Origin: JBHIYN01 sp041984235
Lineage (GTDB): Bacteria > Pseudomonadota > Gammaproteobacteria > Ga0077536
DNA length: 64,000 bases
Assembly: GCA_041984235.1 (NCBI GenBank)
Contig: JBHIYN010000004.1
Coordinates: 124,001 to 188,000 of the forward strand
Reading direction: 5' to 3'
The translations under genes were made by a program, and so were the position numbers. Shown in pieces: positions 8,235-16,333 of the stretch (position 1 is the first letter of the stretch; every line of letters starts with the position of its first letter). The notes beneath the pieces are model-generated. The model was not told the origin of the DNA, made no database searches, and saw nothing but the letters and a program-made list of their open reading frames with translations.

Positions 8235-8585
8235 ATGCGCTTCAAGATGATCCTGGTCTTCGTCGAAGACAGCAAGACGGACGCGGTAATGAAAGCCGCT
8301 CGCGAGGCCGGCGCGACCGGTGCCACCGTCATCAACAATGCCCGCGGTGAGGGGCTGCAGGAATCCAAGACCTTCTTCGGGCTCAGCCTGGAGACCCAGC
8401 GCGACGTCATCCTGATGCTGGTCGAGGAGCACCTGTGCCGCGTCATCCTCGAGGAGATCGGGCGCGTCGGGGAGTTCGACGAAACCCCGGGCACCGGCAT
8501 CGCCATCCAGATCGACGTCGAGGACGCGGTCGGCATCTCGCACCAGCTGGCGCGCATCACCGAGGAAGTGGAGGACCTGCTATGA
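8235..8585 (+). CDS. PII-family (GlnB-like) signalling protein, divergent
   Basis: 116 residues with the PII fold pattern: MRFKMILVFVEDSKTDAVMK as strand-helix one, a shortened T-loop region around ARGEGLQESKTFFG, and VILMLVEEHLCRVILEEI plus GTGIAIQIDVEDAVGI for the second half. The uridylylated tyrosine of the classical T-loop and its surrounding GRQ-type motif are missing, so it should be a PII-like protein that is not regulated by GlnD. PII proteins are trimers that bind ATP/ADP and often gate membrane transporters. It follows subunit B by 15 bp with a GGAGG ribosome site and overlaps the CBS gene by ATGA. Regulation of the DUF1538 transporter is inferred from this order. Confidence 0.8.
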   Translation: MRFKMILVFVEDSKTDAVMKAAREAGATGATVINNARGEGLQESKTFFGLSLETQRDVILMLVEEHLCRVILEEIGRVGEFDETPGTGIAIQIDVEDAVGISHQLARITEEVEDLL

Positions 8586-8974
8586 ACACCCGAGCCATCG
8601 TGCGCACGCGCGACGTCATGGAGCAGCACTTCACCGAGATCGACGGCCTCGCCACCGTCGCCGAGGCGCTGGACATGATGCGCCAGTCGAAGATCGAGGT
8701 GCTGATCGTGAAGAAGCGATCGGAAGTCGACGAGTACGGCATCGTGCTGCTCGCCGACATTGCCAAGAAAGTGCTGGCCAGGGACCGCGCACCGGAGCGT
8801 GTCAACATCTACGAGATCATGTCCAAGCCCGTGATCAGCGTCGATCCGCACATGGACGTGCGCTATTGCGCGCGCCTGTTCGATCGTTTCGGGCTGTCGG
8901 TGGTGCCGGTGATCGAGAACGACAAGGTCATTGGCATCGTCAGCTACAACGAGCTGGTGCTGCGCGGACTCTAG
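8582..8974 (+). CDS. CBS-domain pair protein
   Basis: 130 residues made almost wholly of two CBS motifs: RTRDVMEQHFTEIDGLATVAEAL with VLIVKKRSEVDEYGIVLLADI, and IMSKPVISVDPHMDVRYCARLF with LSVVPVIENDKVIGIVSYNELV. CBS pairs bind adenosine nucleotides and act as energy or ionic-strength sensors. The ATG at 8582 sits in the stop of the PII-like gene (ATGA). The frame is open further upstream inside that gene, but the conserved sequence begins here. Fourth gene of the DUF1538 operon, hence a second nucleotide-sensing input is likely. It ends 9 bp from the convergent DOPA-dioxygenase-like gene. Confidence 0.85.
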   Translation: MNTRAIVRTRDVMEQHFTEIDGLATVAEALDMMRQSKIEVLIVKKRSEVDEYGIVLLADIAKKVLARDRAPERVNIYEIMSKPVISVDPHMDVRYCARLFDRFGLSVVPVIENDKVIGIVSYNELVLRGL

Positions 8975-8983
8975 GCGCGCGCT

Positions 8984-9355
8984 TCAGGCGCTCTTGCCGT
9001 CGCGATCGAAGAACGCCAGGCGCAGCTCCAGCGCCTCGCCCAGCCACAGCGCGCCCTGGGTGTGATCCATCAGGTCGCCGGTCAGCGTGCGTGCATGCAC
9101 GAGGATGCTGAGCGGGCCGCGCACGGCCATCAGCCACGGCAGCAGTGCCGGCAGAACGGCGGGGGCGAAGGCCACCTGGTACATCGGCAAGGGGTGCGGT
9201 CCGACTGGCTGCTCGCGCCAGCGCCCCAGCGTGACCTCGAAGCGCTCATCGATTTCGGCGCGGATCGCGGCGGCATGTGCGCGCTCGGCCGCGTCACGGT
9301 AGTAGACGTGGGCGTGCCAGTGGTCGATCGCCGCGGGGTCGAACCTCGGCTTCAT
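8984..9355 (-). CDS. DOPA 4,5-dioxygenase family protein
   Basis: 123 residues matching the short DOPA-dioxygenase family: DHWHAHVYYRD at residue 11, GPHPLPMYQVAF near residue 52 and LVHARTLTGDLMDHTQGALWLG near residue 85. The His residues in HWHAHVYY, PHPLPM and MDHT are the expected metal ligands or active-site residues. Bacterial members of this family are small and mostly uncharacterised; plant and fungal relatives cleave L-DOPA extradiol-wise. ATG 9353-9355 begins the conserved region. The frame continues far upstream, but only as antisense shadow of the neighbouring genes. It is convergent with the CBS gene and divergent from the next gene. The true substrate is unknown. Confidence 0.85.
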   Translation of the reverse strand: MKPRFDPAAIDHWHAHVYYRDAAERAHAAAIRAEIDERFEVTLGRWREQPVGPHPLPMYQVAFAPAVLPALLPWLMAVRGPLSILVHARTLTGDLMDHTQGALWLGEALELRLAFFDRDGKSA

Positions 9356-9547
9356 GGCGCCGCGCCCGTCGGCGGTGCTGCGGGCTTCGAGCGTGCTGTG
9401 CGCATGCCGGTGTGCTTCCCCCTGTGGCCCAGGCAGCGAGTCTAGGCTGCCGGCGCGGCGCCGGCCAGTGGCTGCGCGGGTGATCCGGCTGCGTGGCCGG
9501 CCGCGTAGCGGGGGCGGGTCGCCCGGCAATCGCGAAGGAGGGCCGTC

Positions 9548-9886
9548 ATGCCGGAATTTCATGCCACGCTGCGCTTCCGCGCCAACACCGCAACCGGGGA
9601 TCGGTTCGACATCGACTTCCCGCTGCATGCCGACACCGTCAGCCGCCGGCGCACCGGTCGCCTGGTCGAGGACCTGCTGGCGGCGGTCACGCGCGAGACC
9701 GCGCGTGCGCCCGATCTCGCCAACGGTGACGTGCTGCAGGCACTGGCGATGACGCTGGCCATCCGCGCCGCGATGATCCCGGCGCCGCACGAGGTGACCG
9801 GCGGCATCGCGCGCGGGCTGCTCGAGGACGCGCTCGCCGCCGCGTTCGACGCGCGCCGTGCGCAGGCGCCGCACGGACACGGCTGA
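9548..9886 (+). CDS. Hypothetical protein, 112 aa
   Basis: I do not recognise this protein. It starts at an ATG with a strong GAAGGAGGG ribosome site. The sequence begins with a beta-rich segment (EFHATLRFRANTATGDRFDIDFPLHADT) and continues with helices rich in Ala, Leu and charged residues up to a His-Gly tail. There is no signal peptide, cysteine or membrane segment, so it should be a soluble cytoplasmic protein. It stands alone between the divergent DOPA-dioxygenase-like gene and a hairpin at 9901. Codon composition fits the neighbours. Confidence 0.6.
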   Translation: MPEFHATLRFRANTATGDRFDIDFPLHADTVSRRRTGRLVEDLLAAVTRETARAPDLANGDVLQALAMTLAIRAAMIPAPHEVTGGIARGLLEDALAAAFDARRAQAPHGHG

Positions 9887-9900
9887 CGCGGTGACTCGGG

Positions 9901-9931
9901 CCTGGCGCCGCGCGGCGCAGGCGGGGCTTTT
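9901..9931 (+). terminator. Hairpin plus short T run, possible terminator
   Basis: CCT-G-GCGCC / GGCGC-AGG (9901-9909 with 9914-9921, one bulged G, GCGC loop) is followed 6 bases later by TTTT at 9928-9931. It lies 15 bp after the stop of the 112-aa gene. The spacing to the T run is long for a canonical intrinsic terminator. Confidence 0.35.
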
Positions 9932-9958
9932 ACTCGCCGGCCGGCCAGCGGCTATGCT
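9929..9958 (+). promoter_or_regulatory. Candidate sigma70-type promoter upstream of the MetE-like gene
   Basis: TTTACT (9929-9934) and TATGCT (9953-9958) are separated by 18 bp and each matches its consensus in four of six positions. The start codon of the next gene is 58 bp downstream. It is one of few AT-containing stretches in this GC-rich area. Confidence 0.3.
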
Positions 9959-10015
9959 TGCGGGCGAGCGGCGCCGGGCGCGCGCCGCCGGCGGGGGAAC
10001 CCGGGGGGGAGAACA

Positions 10016-11080
10016 ATGGGTAACGAACTGCTGCTGGTCGGCAGCATTCCGTGCGACACCGTGGAGGCCGTGTTCCGCAACTGGGGAGGGCGTTTCGGCG
10101 AGCAGTTGCGCTACCTGCCCGACGGCGAGGTCGGCGATCGCCTGCACTGGATCGACGGCCAGGCCTTTCACGTCTTCAACGGGCATCCCGACATCGACAC
10201 GATCAAGCGCCCCGCGCCGGACCCGGGCGGGGTCGAGCGCTGGAAGCCGCGCAACATGGAAGACCAGTGGACGTTCCGCGTCCGCGCGGGGGTCGATCGC
10301 GTGCGCTTCGCCGACCCCGGCTGGCGCCTCGGCTACGCGCGCGACGCGATCAATTCCTACTTCGTGTTCAGGACCCTGCGCGCCGAGGGCGTGCTGCCGG
10401 CGCACCTGCGTTTCATGGTTGCCCTGCCGACGCCCGAGAGCGCAACCATGCTGTTCTTCAAGGACCCCGACGACTGGCCCGCGATCAAGCGCGGCTACGA
10501 GGAGGCGATGCTGGCGGAGGTGCGCAACATCGTCGAGCACGTGCCGGCGGAGGACCTCGCCATCCAGTGGGACGCGGCCTGCGAGTCGGTCGACATCGAG
10601 TTCGGCCTGCCGTGGCTGGGGGACGCGATCACGCCGGCACGCTACGCGGCCTACATCGAGCAGTTCGCGCGCCTGAGCGCGGCAATTCCGCCGGGCGTTG
10701 CGCTCGGCTACCACGCCTGCTTCGGCACCCTCGGCGGCTGGCCGACGGTGGCGCCCGACACGCTCGCCAACCAGGTCCGCTTCCTGAACGACGCGGTCGC
10801 GCGCTCCGCACGCCCGGTCGATTTCGTGCACCTGCCCATGCTCAACCGCAGCGACGACGCCTACGCGGCCGCGCTCGCCGACCTCGCGGTCGGTGACAGC
10901 GCCGTCTACCTCGGCCTGATCCACAACATGGACAGCTTTGCCGAGCGACTGGCCCGGGCGCGCGCCCATCTCGACGCCTTCGGCATTGCCGCGCCGTGCG
11001 GCTTCGGGCGCATTTCGGCCGCCGAGCTCGACGCCGTCATGCGCGATCACGAGCGCGCCCTGGCAATCTTCGGCGCCTGA
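10016..11080 (+). CDS. UROD/MetE-like TIM-barrel protein
   Basis: 354 residues with scattered features of the C-terminal barrel of cobalamin-independent methionine synthase and its orphan relatives: LLVGSIPCDTVEAVF at the start, RFMVALPTPESATMLFF, a central IQWDAACES strand, GVALGYHACFG with a potential His/Cys metal pair, and a late CGFGRIS. Stand-alone MetE-like barrels act in methyl transfer, often with zinc, but this subgroup is uncharacterised and lacks an obvious second Cys ligand. A GGGGGGAGAACA ribosome site fixes the ATG. The next gene begins 46 bp downstream in the same direction, so it may belong to the unit leading to the acyl-CoA ligase. Confidence 0.6.
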   Translation: MGNELLLVGSIPCDTVEAVFRNWGGRFGEQLRYLPDGEVGDRLHWIDGQAFHVFNGHPDIDTIKRPAPDPGGVERWKPRNMEDQWTFRVRAGVDRVRFADPGWRLGYARDAINSYFVFRTLRAEGVLPAHLRFMVALPTPESATMLFFKDPDDWPAIKRGYEEAMLAEVRNIVEHVPAEDLAIQWDAACESVDIEFGLPWLGDAITPARYAAYIEQFARLSAAIPPGVALGYHACFGTLGGWPTVAPDTLANQVRFLNDAVARSARPVDFVHLPMLNRSDDAYAAALADLAVGDSAVYLGLIHNMDSFAERLARARAHLDAFGIAAPCGFGRISAAELDAVMRDHERALAIFGA

Positions 11081-11126
11081 CGGCCGGCTCAGCCCGCGAC
11101 CCGCTAACCCATCGGAACATCCCCCA

Positions 11127-12065
11127 ATGACCGAGCACGTCTTCAGCGCCCGCGACGACCACTTCCATTTCGACGAGATGGGCGAGGACTGGTGGGCGAC
11201 CGAGACCGCCTGGTTCTCCTTCCACCACCCCGAGCGTCGCCTGGGCGGCTGGTTCTACACCATGGCGCGCCCCAACATCGGCACCCTCGCCGGCGGCGCC
11301 TGGATCTGGGACGCCAGTGCGCACCTGCCGTGGGAAGTGCCCTATTCGGCCAACTACACCGCCCTGGAGCTGCCGCCCGACACCGACCTCGCGGATTGCG
11401 CCCTGCCCAACGGCGTCAGCATCCGCGTGCTCGAAGCGGGCCAGCGCTACGCGCTCGGTTATGACGACGGCGAACGCCTGCAGGCCGAGCTCGAGTTCGA
11501 CGGCGTCATGCCGCCGCAGCCCCTGACCGCGGTCGGTTCGACCTTCGGCAGCGCGCACCACTTCGACCAGTTCGGGCGGGTCAGCGGCGAGATCGTGCTG
11601 CACGGCGAGCCCATCGCCATCGACTGCATCGCCATGCGCGATCGCACCTGGGGGCGGCGGCCGGAGAACCGCCCGCGCCAGGCCGCGTACGTGACGGGTG
11701 CGGCCGACGCGGCGCACGCGTTTCTCGCCGTTACCAACGCGCGCGAGGGCGCCGACGAGATCGCCTACGGCTTCCTGCGCCAGGACGGCGAGACCATTCC
11801 GCTCGCCGGGGGTGAGCGGGTCGTCGAGCGCGACCCGGCACACGGCTGGGTGACGCGCGTGCACCTCAACGGTCAGGACGCGCGCGGCCGGCCGCTGCAG
11901 GCGACCGGTACGCCGGTCAGTCGCATCATCGTCAATCGCCACACCTTCATCGACATCAACAGCCTCCTGCGCTGGGAGCTGAACGGCGTGCAGGCGTGGG
12001 GCGAGGACCAGGACATGTGGCCGGTGCACCGCTTCGCGCGGCTGCGCCGCGAGGGTGGGTTGTGA
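11127..12065 (+). CDS. Hypothetical protein of the DUF7064/DUF7065 (AttH/CrtC-like) type
   Basis: 312 residues without membrane segments. ETAWFSFHHPERRLGGWFYT near the N-terminus and IDCIAMRDRTWGRRPE in the middle resemble the two lipocalin-like halves of DUF7064/7065 proteins, a group often encoded beside acyl-CoA ligases and phosphotransferases in actinobacteria and proteobacteria. A second-half segment RHTFIDINSLLRWELNG is consistent with this. No enzyme activity is established for the family. ATG 11127 is chosen because conserved sequence starts there; the frame is open into the preceding gene. It lies 28 bp before the ligase gene and is probably co-transcribed. Confidence 0.6.
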   Translation: MTEHVFSARDDHFHFDEMGEDWWATETAWFSFHHPERRLGGWFYTMARPNIGTLAGGAWIWDASAHLPWEVPYSANYTALELPPDTDLADCALPNGVSIRVLEAGQRYALGYDDGERLQAELEFDGVMPPQPLTAVGSTFGSAHHFDQFGRVSGEIVLHGEPIAIDCIAMRDRTWGRRPENRPRQAAYVTGAADAAHAFLAVTNAREGADEIAYGFLRQDGETIPLAGGERVVERDPAHGWVTRVHLNGQDARGRPLQATGTPVSRIIVNRHTFIDINSLLRWELNGVQAWGEDQDMWPVHRFARLRREGGL

Positions 12066-12093
12066 GCATGGCGCAACCGCGGCGGTACCCGGC

Positions 12094-13767
12094 ATGAGCT
12101 TCGAAGCGATCCTGCCGCCGGCGCGCCGTGCGGCGATGACCGCGGCCGGCCTGTGGCCGAATCGCCTGGTCAGCGATTGTCTCGACGACGCCGCGGCGCG
12201 CGACGGCAGCGCGGTGGCGGTGGTCGAGCACAACACCATGAGCGGGCGCGAGACGCGCATGAGCTATGCCGAGCTCGCCGCACACTCGCGGCGCATTGCC
12301 TGCGCGCTGGCGGCGCTCGGCGTCGGCCGCGGCGACGTCGTCGCCGTGCAGTTGCCGAACTGGTGGCACTACGCCGCCATCTACACCGCCTGCGTACGCA
12401 TCGGGGCGGTGATCAACCCGCTGATGCCAATCTTCCGTGCCCGGGAGCTCGAGTTCATGCTCGGATTCGCCGGCGCGCGCGTGCTGGTCGTGCCGCGCAC
12501 CTTCCGTGGCTTCGACTACCCGGCGATGGCGCAGCAACTGGCCGCCGACCTGCCGGCCCTGGAGCACGTGCTGGTGGTCGGTGGCGAGGATGCGGAGAGC
12601 GCCTTCGAGACGCGCATACTGGGACGCGCCTGGGAGGAGGAGACCGACGCCGACGCGCTGTTCGACGCGCGGCGGCCGCATGCCGACGACGTCACCGAGA
12701 TCATGTACACCTCGGGCACCACCGGCCAGCCCAAGGGCGTGATGCATACCGCCAACACGTTGCTGTGCAAGGCGCGCCTGGCGACCGAGTTGTTCGGCTT
12801 CGGCGACGGCGACAGCGTCTTCATGGGGTCGCCGCTGGCGCACCAGACCGGGTTCATGTACGGCACCGTGCTCTCGCTCTACCACGGCAGCGCGTGCGTG
12901 CTGCAGGACGTGTGGGACGCGGCCGTGGCGGCGCGGCTGATCGCGCGCGAGGGCGCGACCATCACGCTCGGCTCGACGCCGTTCCTCAGCGATCTCGTAC
13001 GCACACCCGCGGTGCGCGAGCACGACATCTCCGGCCTGCGCCTGTTCCTGTGCGCGGGTGCGCCGATCCCCAGCGCCCTGCTGCGCGAGGCCAGCGAGGT
13101 GCATCCCGGGCTCTACGTGATGAGCGCCTGGGGCATGACCGAGATGGGCATCGCGACCGCGACCTATCCTGGTGACCCGCCCGAGAAGGTCTTCGAAACC
13201 GATGGCCGCGCATTACCCCACCAGGCGGTGCGCGTGGTCGACGCCGACGGCGCGGTGGTCGCGCCCGGCGTCGAGGGTCGGCTGCAGGCGCGTTGCGCGA
13301 CCAGCTTCGTCGGTTACCTCAAACGCCCGGAGGCCTACGGCGTGGATGCCGAAGGCTGGCTGGAGACGGGTGACAATGCGCGCATGGACGCCGACGGTTA
13401 CATCCGCATCACGGGACGCTCCAAGGACATCATCATTCGCGGCGGCGAGAACATCCCGGTGGTCGAGGTCGAGGAGCTGCTGTACAAGCACCCGGCGGTG
13501 CAGGACGCGGCCATCGTCGCCATGCCGGACGCGCGCCTCGGCGAGCGGGCCTGTGCCTTCGTCTCGCTGCGTGACGGGGCCACGCTTGATTTCGCCGGCA
13601 TGCTCGCGTGGCTCGGCGAATGCCGGCTGAGTCGCACCTACCTGCCGGAGCGGCTGGAGATCGTGGCAGCCTTTCCGCGCACACCGAGTGGCAAGATCCA
13701 GAAATTCAGGCTGCGCGAGATGGCGCGCGAGCTGGCGCCGGAGTCGGCGCCGGAGGGAGCACGGTGA
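12094..13767 (+). CDS. Acyl-CoA ligase, cyclohexanecarboxylate-CoA ligase-like (ANL family)
   Basis: 557 residues with the full ANL set: P-loop YTSGTTGQPKGV beginning at Tyr205, SAWGMTEMG (A5-type motif), the hinge motif RITGRSKDIIIRGGENI, and the catalytic lysine in RTPSGKIQKFRLRE. The N-terminus (LPPARRAAMTAAGLWPNR) and overall layout resemble AliA-type ligases for alicyclic or medium-chain acids. The reaction is ATP-dependent acyl-adenylate then acyl-CoA formation in the cytoplasm. ATG 12094 starts the conserved region; no strong ribosome site is visible. The stop overlaps the next GTG start (GTGA), tying it to the DUF6285-like and phosphotransferase genes. Substrate preference is an inference. 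Confidence 0.9.
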   Translation: MSFEAILPPARRAAMTAAGLWPNRLVSDCLDDAAARDGSAVAVVEHNTMSGRETRMSYAELAAHSRRIACALAALGVGRGDVVAVQLPNWWHYAAIYTACVRIGAVINPLMPIFRARELEFMLGFAGARVLVVPRTFRGFDYPAMAQQLAADLPALEHVLVVGGEDAESAFETRILGRAWEEETDADALFDARRPHADDVTEIMYTSGTTGQPKGVMHTANTLLCKARLATELFGFGDGDSVFMGSPLAHQTGFMYGTVLSLYHGSACVLQDVWDAAVAARLIAREGATITLGSTPFLSDLVRTPAVREHDISGLRLFLCAGAPIPSALLREASEVHPGLYVMSAWGMTEMGIATATYPGDPPEKVFETDGRALPHQAVRVVDADGAVVAPGVEGRLQARCATSFVGYLKRPEAYGVDAEGWLETGDNARMDADGYIRITGRSKDIIIRGGENIPVVEVEELLYKHPAVQDAAIVAMPDARLGERACAFVSLRDGATLDFAGMLAWLGECRLSRTYLPERLEIVAAFPRTPSGKIQKFRLREMARELAPESAPEGAR

Positions 13768-14177
13768 CCGAAGGCGAGCTGCTGGCGCGACTGGCGCGCA
13801 CGCTGAAAGGCGAGATCGGCCCGGCGGTCGCCGACGAGTACGCCCGCACCCAGGCGTTCATGGCAGCCGTGGTGCTGGACAAGCTCGGCCGCCAGGTCGC
13901 GCTGGCGGACGCCCACGCGGCGGCACGCCGTGCCGAGGGCGCCGCGCTGCTCGCCGACCTGCAACGCCTGGCCGGCGCGAGCCCGCTGCCGCCGGCCGTG
14001 ACGCAGGCGCTGGAGACCTTGCGCGAAGACCTCGACGCCGGCGCGCTCGCCAGCCTGGTGGAGGTCCTCTACGCGGAACGCGAAGCGCTGGGGGCGCAGC
14101 GCTTCGAAGCACTGCTCGGCCGCGTGCGCGAGACCCTGCGCGCGGACCTGGACCGGCGCCTGGCGATCGCGAAATGA
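13764..14177 (+). CDS. DUF6285-like hypothetical protein
   Basis: 137 residues, mainly helical, beginning VTEGELLARLARTLKGEI, with GTG 13764 overlapping the ligase stop and the end overlapping the next ATG (ATGA at 14174). Small proteins of this kind (DUF6285) are regularly encoded immediately before ACAD10-like phosphotransferase genes, and the three-gene order ligase, DUF6285, phosphotransferase is preserved here. No catalytic motif is visible. It may be a subunit or chaperone of the kinase-like neighbour. I chose GTG because the conserved helix starts directly after it. Confidence 0.65.
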   Translation: MTEGELLARLARTLKGEIGPAVADEYARTQAFMAAVVLDKLGRQVALADAHAAARRAEGAALLADLQRLAGASPLPPAVTQALETLREDLDAGALASLVEVLYAEREALGAQRFEALLGRVRETLRADLDRRLAIAK

Positions 14178-15220
14178 ACGCGCCCGCCCTCGACGACGCC
14201 GAGTTCGAGGCGCGCATTCTCGCCTTCCTCGACCAGCGCCTGCCGTCGGCGAGCGATCTCGCGCTCGGCGAGGTCACGCGCATCGCGGTCGGCTGGTCGC
14301 ACGAGACCTGGCTGTTCGACCTGATCTTCAGCGAGCTCGGCCAGCCGCGCCGCCTCGGCCTGTGCCTGCGCCGCGACCCGGGCAACGCGCTGCTGCGTCA
14401 CCTGTCCGATCTCGGCACCCAGTTCCGCGTGCTCGAGTGCCTGGAGCAGACCGCGCTGCCGACCCCCAAACCGTACTGGTACGAAGACGACCCGGCGATT
14501 CTCGGCGCGCCCTTCCTGGTCATGGAGAAGATGCCGGGCGAGTGCCCCAGCCCGTGGGGCCGTGCCGGGCGTGCCTTCTATGCCGAGGCCGCGGCGCGTG
14601 GTGCGCTGCCACGCAGCTTCACCCAGGCGCTGGCCACACTGCACACGCTGGACTGGCGTGCGGCCGGGCTGGACTTCCTCGGCGTGCCGGCCGGCGGCGG
14701 CGATTTCGTGCGCCGCGAGATTGCCAAGTGGCGCGAGCTGATCGAGGTCTCCGGGCATGCGCCGGAGCCGGTGCTGAGCGACCTCGTGTGCTGGCTGGAG
14801 GACAACGTTCCCGACACCGATCGCGTGACCCTGGTGCACGGCGCCTACCGCACCGGTAACCTGCTGATCGACGGCGACCGCGTGTCCGCGGTACTCGACT
14901 GGGAGCTGCAGGTGCTCGGCGACCCGATGTACGACGTCGCCTACGTGCTCAGCGACCTCAACCGCGAGGGCACCGATCTGCTCTCCAACCTGGTCGAGCG
15001 CGATGCCTTCTTCCGCGACTACGAGGCCGCCACCGGCTTCACCATCGACGAGGACGTGTGCCGCTACTACAACGCGCTCTACGCGATGCGTTCGGTGGCG
15101 TTCTGGATTAGCGCCTCCGGGCTCTATGCCGACGGCCGCAGTGAGGACATCCGCCTCGCGCGCACCGCCTGGTCGGTACCGGTGGTGCTGGATCGCGCCG
15201 CGCGCGATCTCGGGTACTGA
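14174..15220 (+). CDS. APH/ACAD10-type phosphotransferase family protein with altered catalytic loop
   Basis: 348 residues with the aminoglycoside-phosphotransferase/choline-kinase fold: an N-lobe with VGWSHETWLFDL, the hinge FLVMEKMPGE, the catalytic loop at residues 222-229 and the metal site VLDWELQVLGDP. ACAD10/11-linked members are thought to phosphorylate hydroxy-acids or hydroxyacyl compounds before dehydration. The catalytic loop reads HGAYRTGN, where the family normally has HGD; Ala224 (GCC) replaces the base Asp (GAC), a one-base difference. The metal-binding Asp and Asn229 are kept. The gene may therefore be impaired or have a changed role. ATGA coupling to the DUF6285-like gene is seen. 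Confidence 0.85.
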   Translation: MNAPALDDAEFEARILAFLDQRLPSASDLALGEVTRIAVGWSHETWLFDLIFSELGQPRRLGLCLRRDPGNALLRHLSDLGTQFRVLECLEQTALPTPKPYWYEDDPAILGAPFLVMEKMPGECPSPWGRAGRAFYAEAAARGALPRSFTQALATLHTLDWRAAGLDFLGVPAGGGDFVRREIAKWRELIEVSGHAPEPVLSDLVCWLEDNVPDTDRVTLVHGAYRTGNLLIDGDRVSAVLDWELQVLGDPMYDVAYVLSDLNREGTDLLSNLVERDAFFRDYEAATGFTIDEDVCRYYNALYAMRSVAFWISASGLYADGRSEDIRLARTAWSVPVVLDRAARDLGY

Positions 15221-15251
15221 GCGCGCGCCGGCCGCCGGCGCGATCACCCGT

Positions 15252-16190
15252 ATGCGCGCTCGCTACCCGAACTTCGTCGGTATCGGCGCCCAGAAGGCCG
15301 GCACCACCTGGCTCTACACCCGGCTCGCGCGCCATCCGCAGATCTGGCTGCCGCCGATCAAGGAGCTGCACTACTTCAGCCGCGACCCGCGTTACCCGTC
15401 ACCCAGCGTCCTGGCCGAGCCGTCGCTGCTGACCCGTCTCACCGATGGCCAGGAGAAGCACCGGGTACACAAGCGCGAGGGCAAGCGCGTCATCAGGGCC
15501 GCGCTCAGGGCCGGGCGCCTGCGCGAAGCGGCCTGGTACCTGCGCTGGTACTTCGGCCACTACGACGACCGCTGGTATGCGCGGCTGTTCGCCGCCGGCC
15601 GCGGGCGGCCGCTACGCGGCGAGATCACGCCGGCTTACTCGATGCTGGACGATGCCGACGTCGCGGCCATCCGGCGCGTCAACCCGGACATGAAGATCGT
15701 GCTCCTGCTGCGCGACCCGATCGAACGTGCCTGGTCGGCGCTGCGCTACGACGTCGACCGCGATTTCGTCGCGCTCGATCTCACCACCGAGGATGCCGTG
15801 ATCGCGGCGGCGCAGGGGCCGCGCATGCGCCTGCGCGGCGACTACGAGCGCACGCTGGACGTCTACGAGCGCCATTTCGGCGGCGGGCAGTTGCTGGTCG
15901 GCTTCTACGACGCCATTGCCGCCGACGCTGCCGGCCTGCTCGCGGGGATCACCGGCTTCCTCGGTGTCGAGCCGCTGCCGGCCGCGCTGCTGGACGCGCA
16001 CGAGCGGGTCAACGCGACTCCGCCGCAGCCGATGCCGGACACCGTGCGCCGCTTCCTGGTCGACACCTACGCGCCGATGACCGAACGCCTGGCGCGGCGC
16101 TTCGGCGGCTACGCGCAGGACTGGCTGGATGCGCTGAACGGGACCAGCGGGCGCGCCACCGGTGAGCGATCGGCGGTCGTCGTGCTGTAA
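15252..16190 (+). CDS. PAPS-dependent sulfotransferase family protein
   Basis: 312 residues. The 5'-phosphosulfate loop GIGAQKAGTTWLY at residue 9 and the 3'-phosphate motif LLRDPIERAWSALRYD around residue 155 are the two diagnostic elements of PAPS-binding sulfotransferases (heparan sulfotransferase-like branch). Between them, KELHYFSRD gives the usual substrate-side region. Such bacterial enzymes sulfate carbohydrates, lipids or small molecules in the cytoplasm. ATG 15252 lies 31 bp after the phosphotransferase stop, so it may be the last gene of that unit. The sequence does not show the acceptor. Confidence 0.87.
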   Translation: MRARYPNFVGIGAQKAGTTWLYTRLARHPQIWLPPIKELHYFSRDPRYPSPSVLAEPSLLTRLTDGQEKHRVHKREGKRVIRAALRAGRLREAAWYLRWYFGHYDDRWYARLFAAGRGRPLRGEITPAYSMLDDADVAAIRRVNPDMKIVLLLRDPIERAWSALRYDVDRDFVALDLTTEDAVIAAAQGPRMRLRGDYERTLDVYERHFGGGQLLVGFYDAIAADAAGLLAGITGFLGVEPLPAALLDAHERVNATPPQPMPDTVRRFLVDTYAPMTERLARRFGGYAQDWLDALNGTSGRATGERSAVVVL

Positions 16191-16333
16191 GCGGCCGGGC
16201 CGCGGCATCGTCCGGCCGGTCGCGGACCGCGCCGTGCCTGTAGCGGGCGCATGCAAGGCCGCGTTTGGGGCCTTCCCGATGCCGGGTGACATTTTGCACC
16301 GTGTACCCGGGACCGAGGGACTCTAATGCCTGC

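Noticed and set aside
8984..11050. 688-codon open frame opposite the MetE-like gene
   Set aside because: Only the last 123 codons match a family; the rest is antisense shadow.
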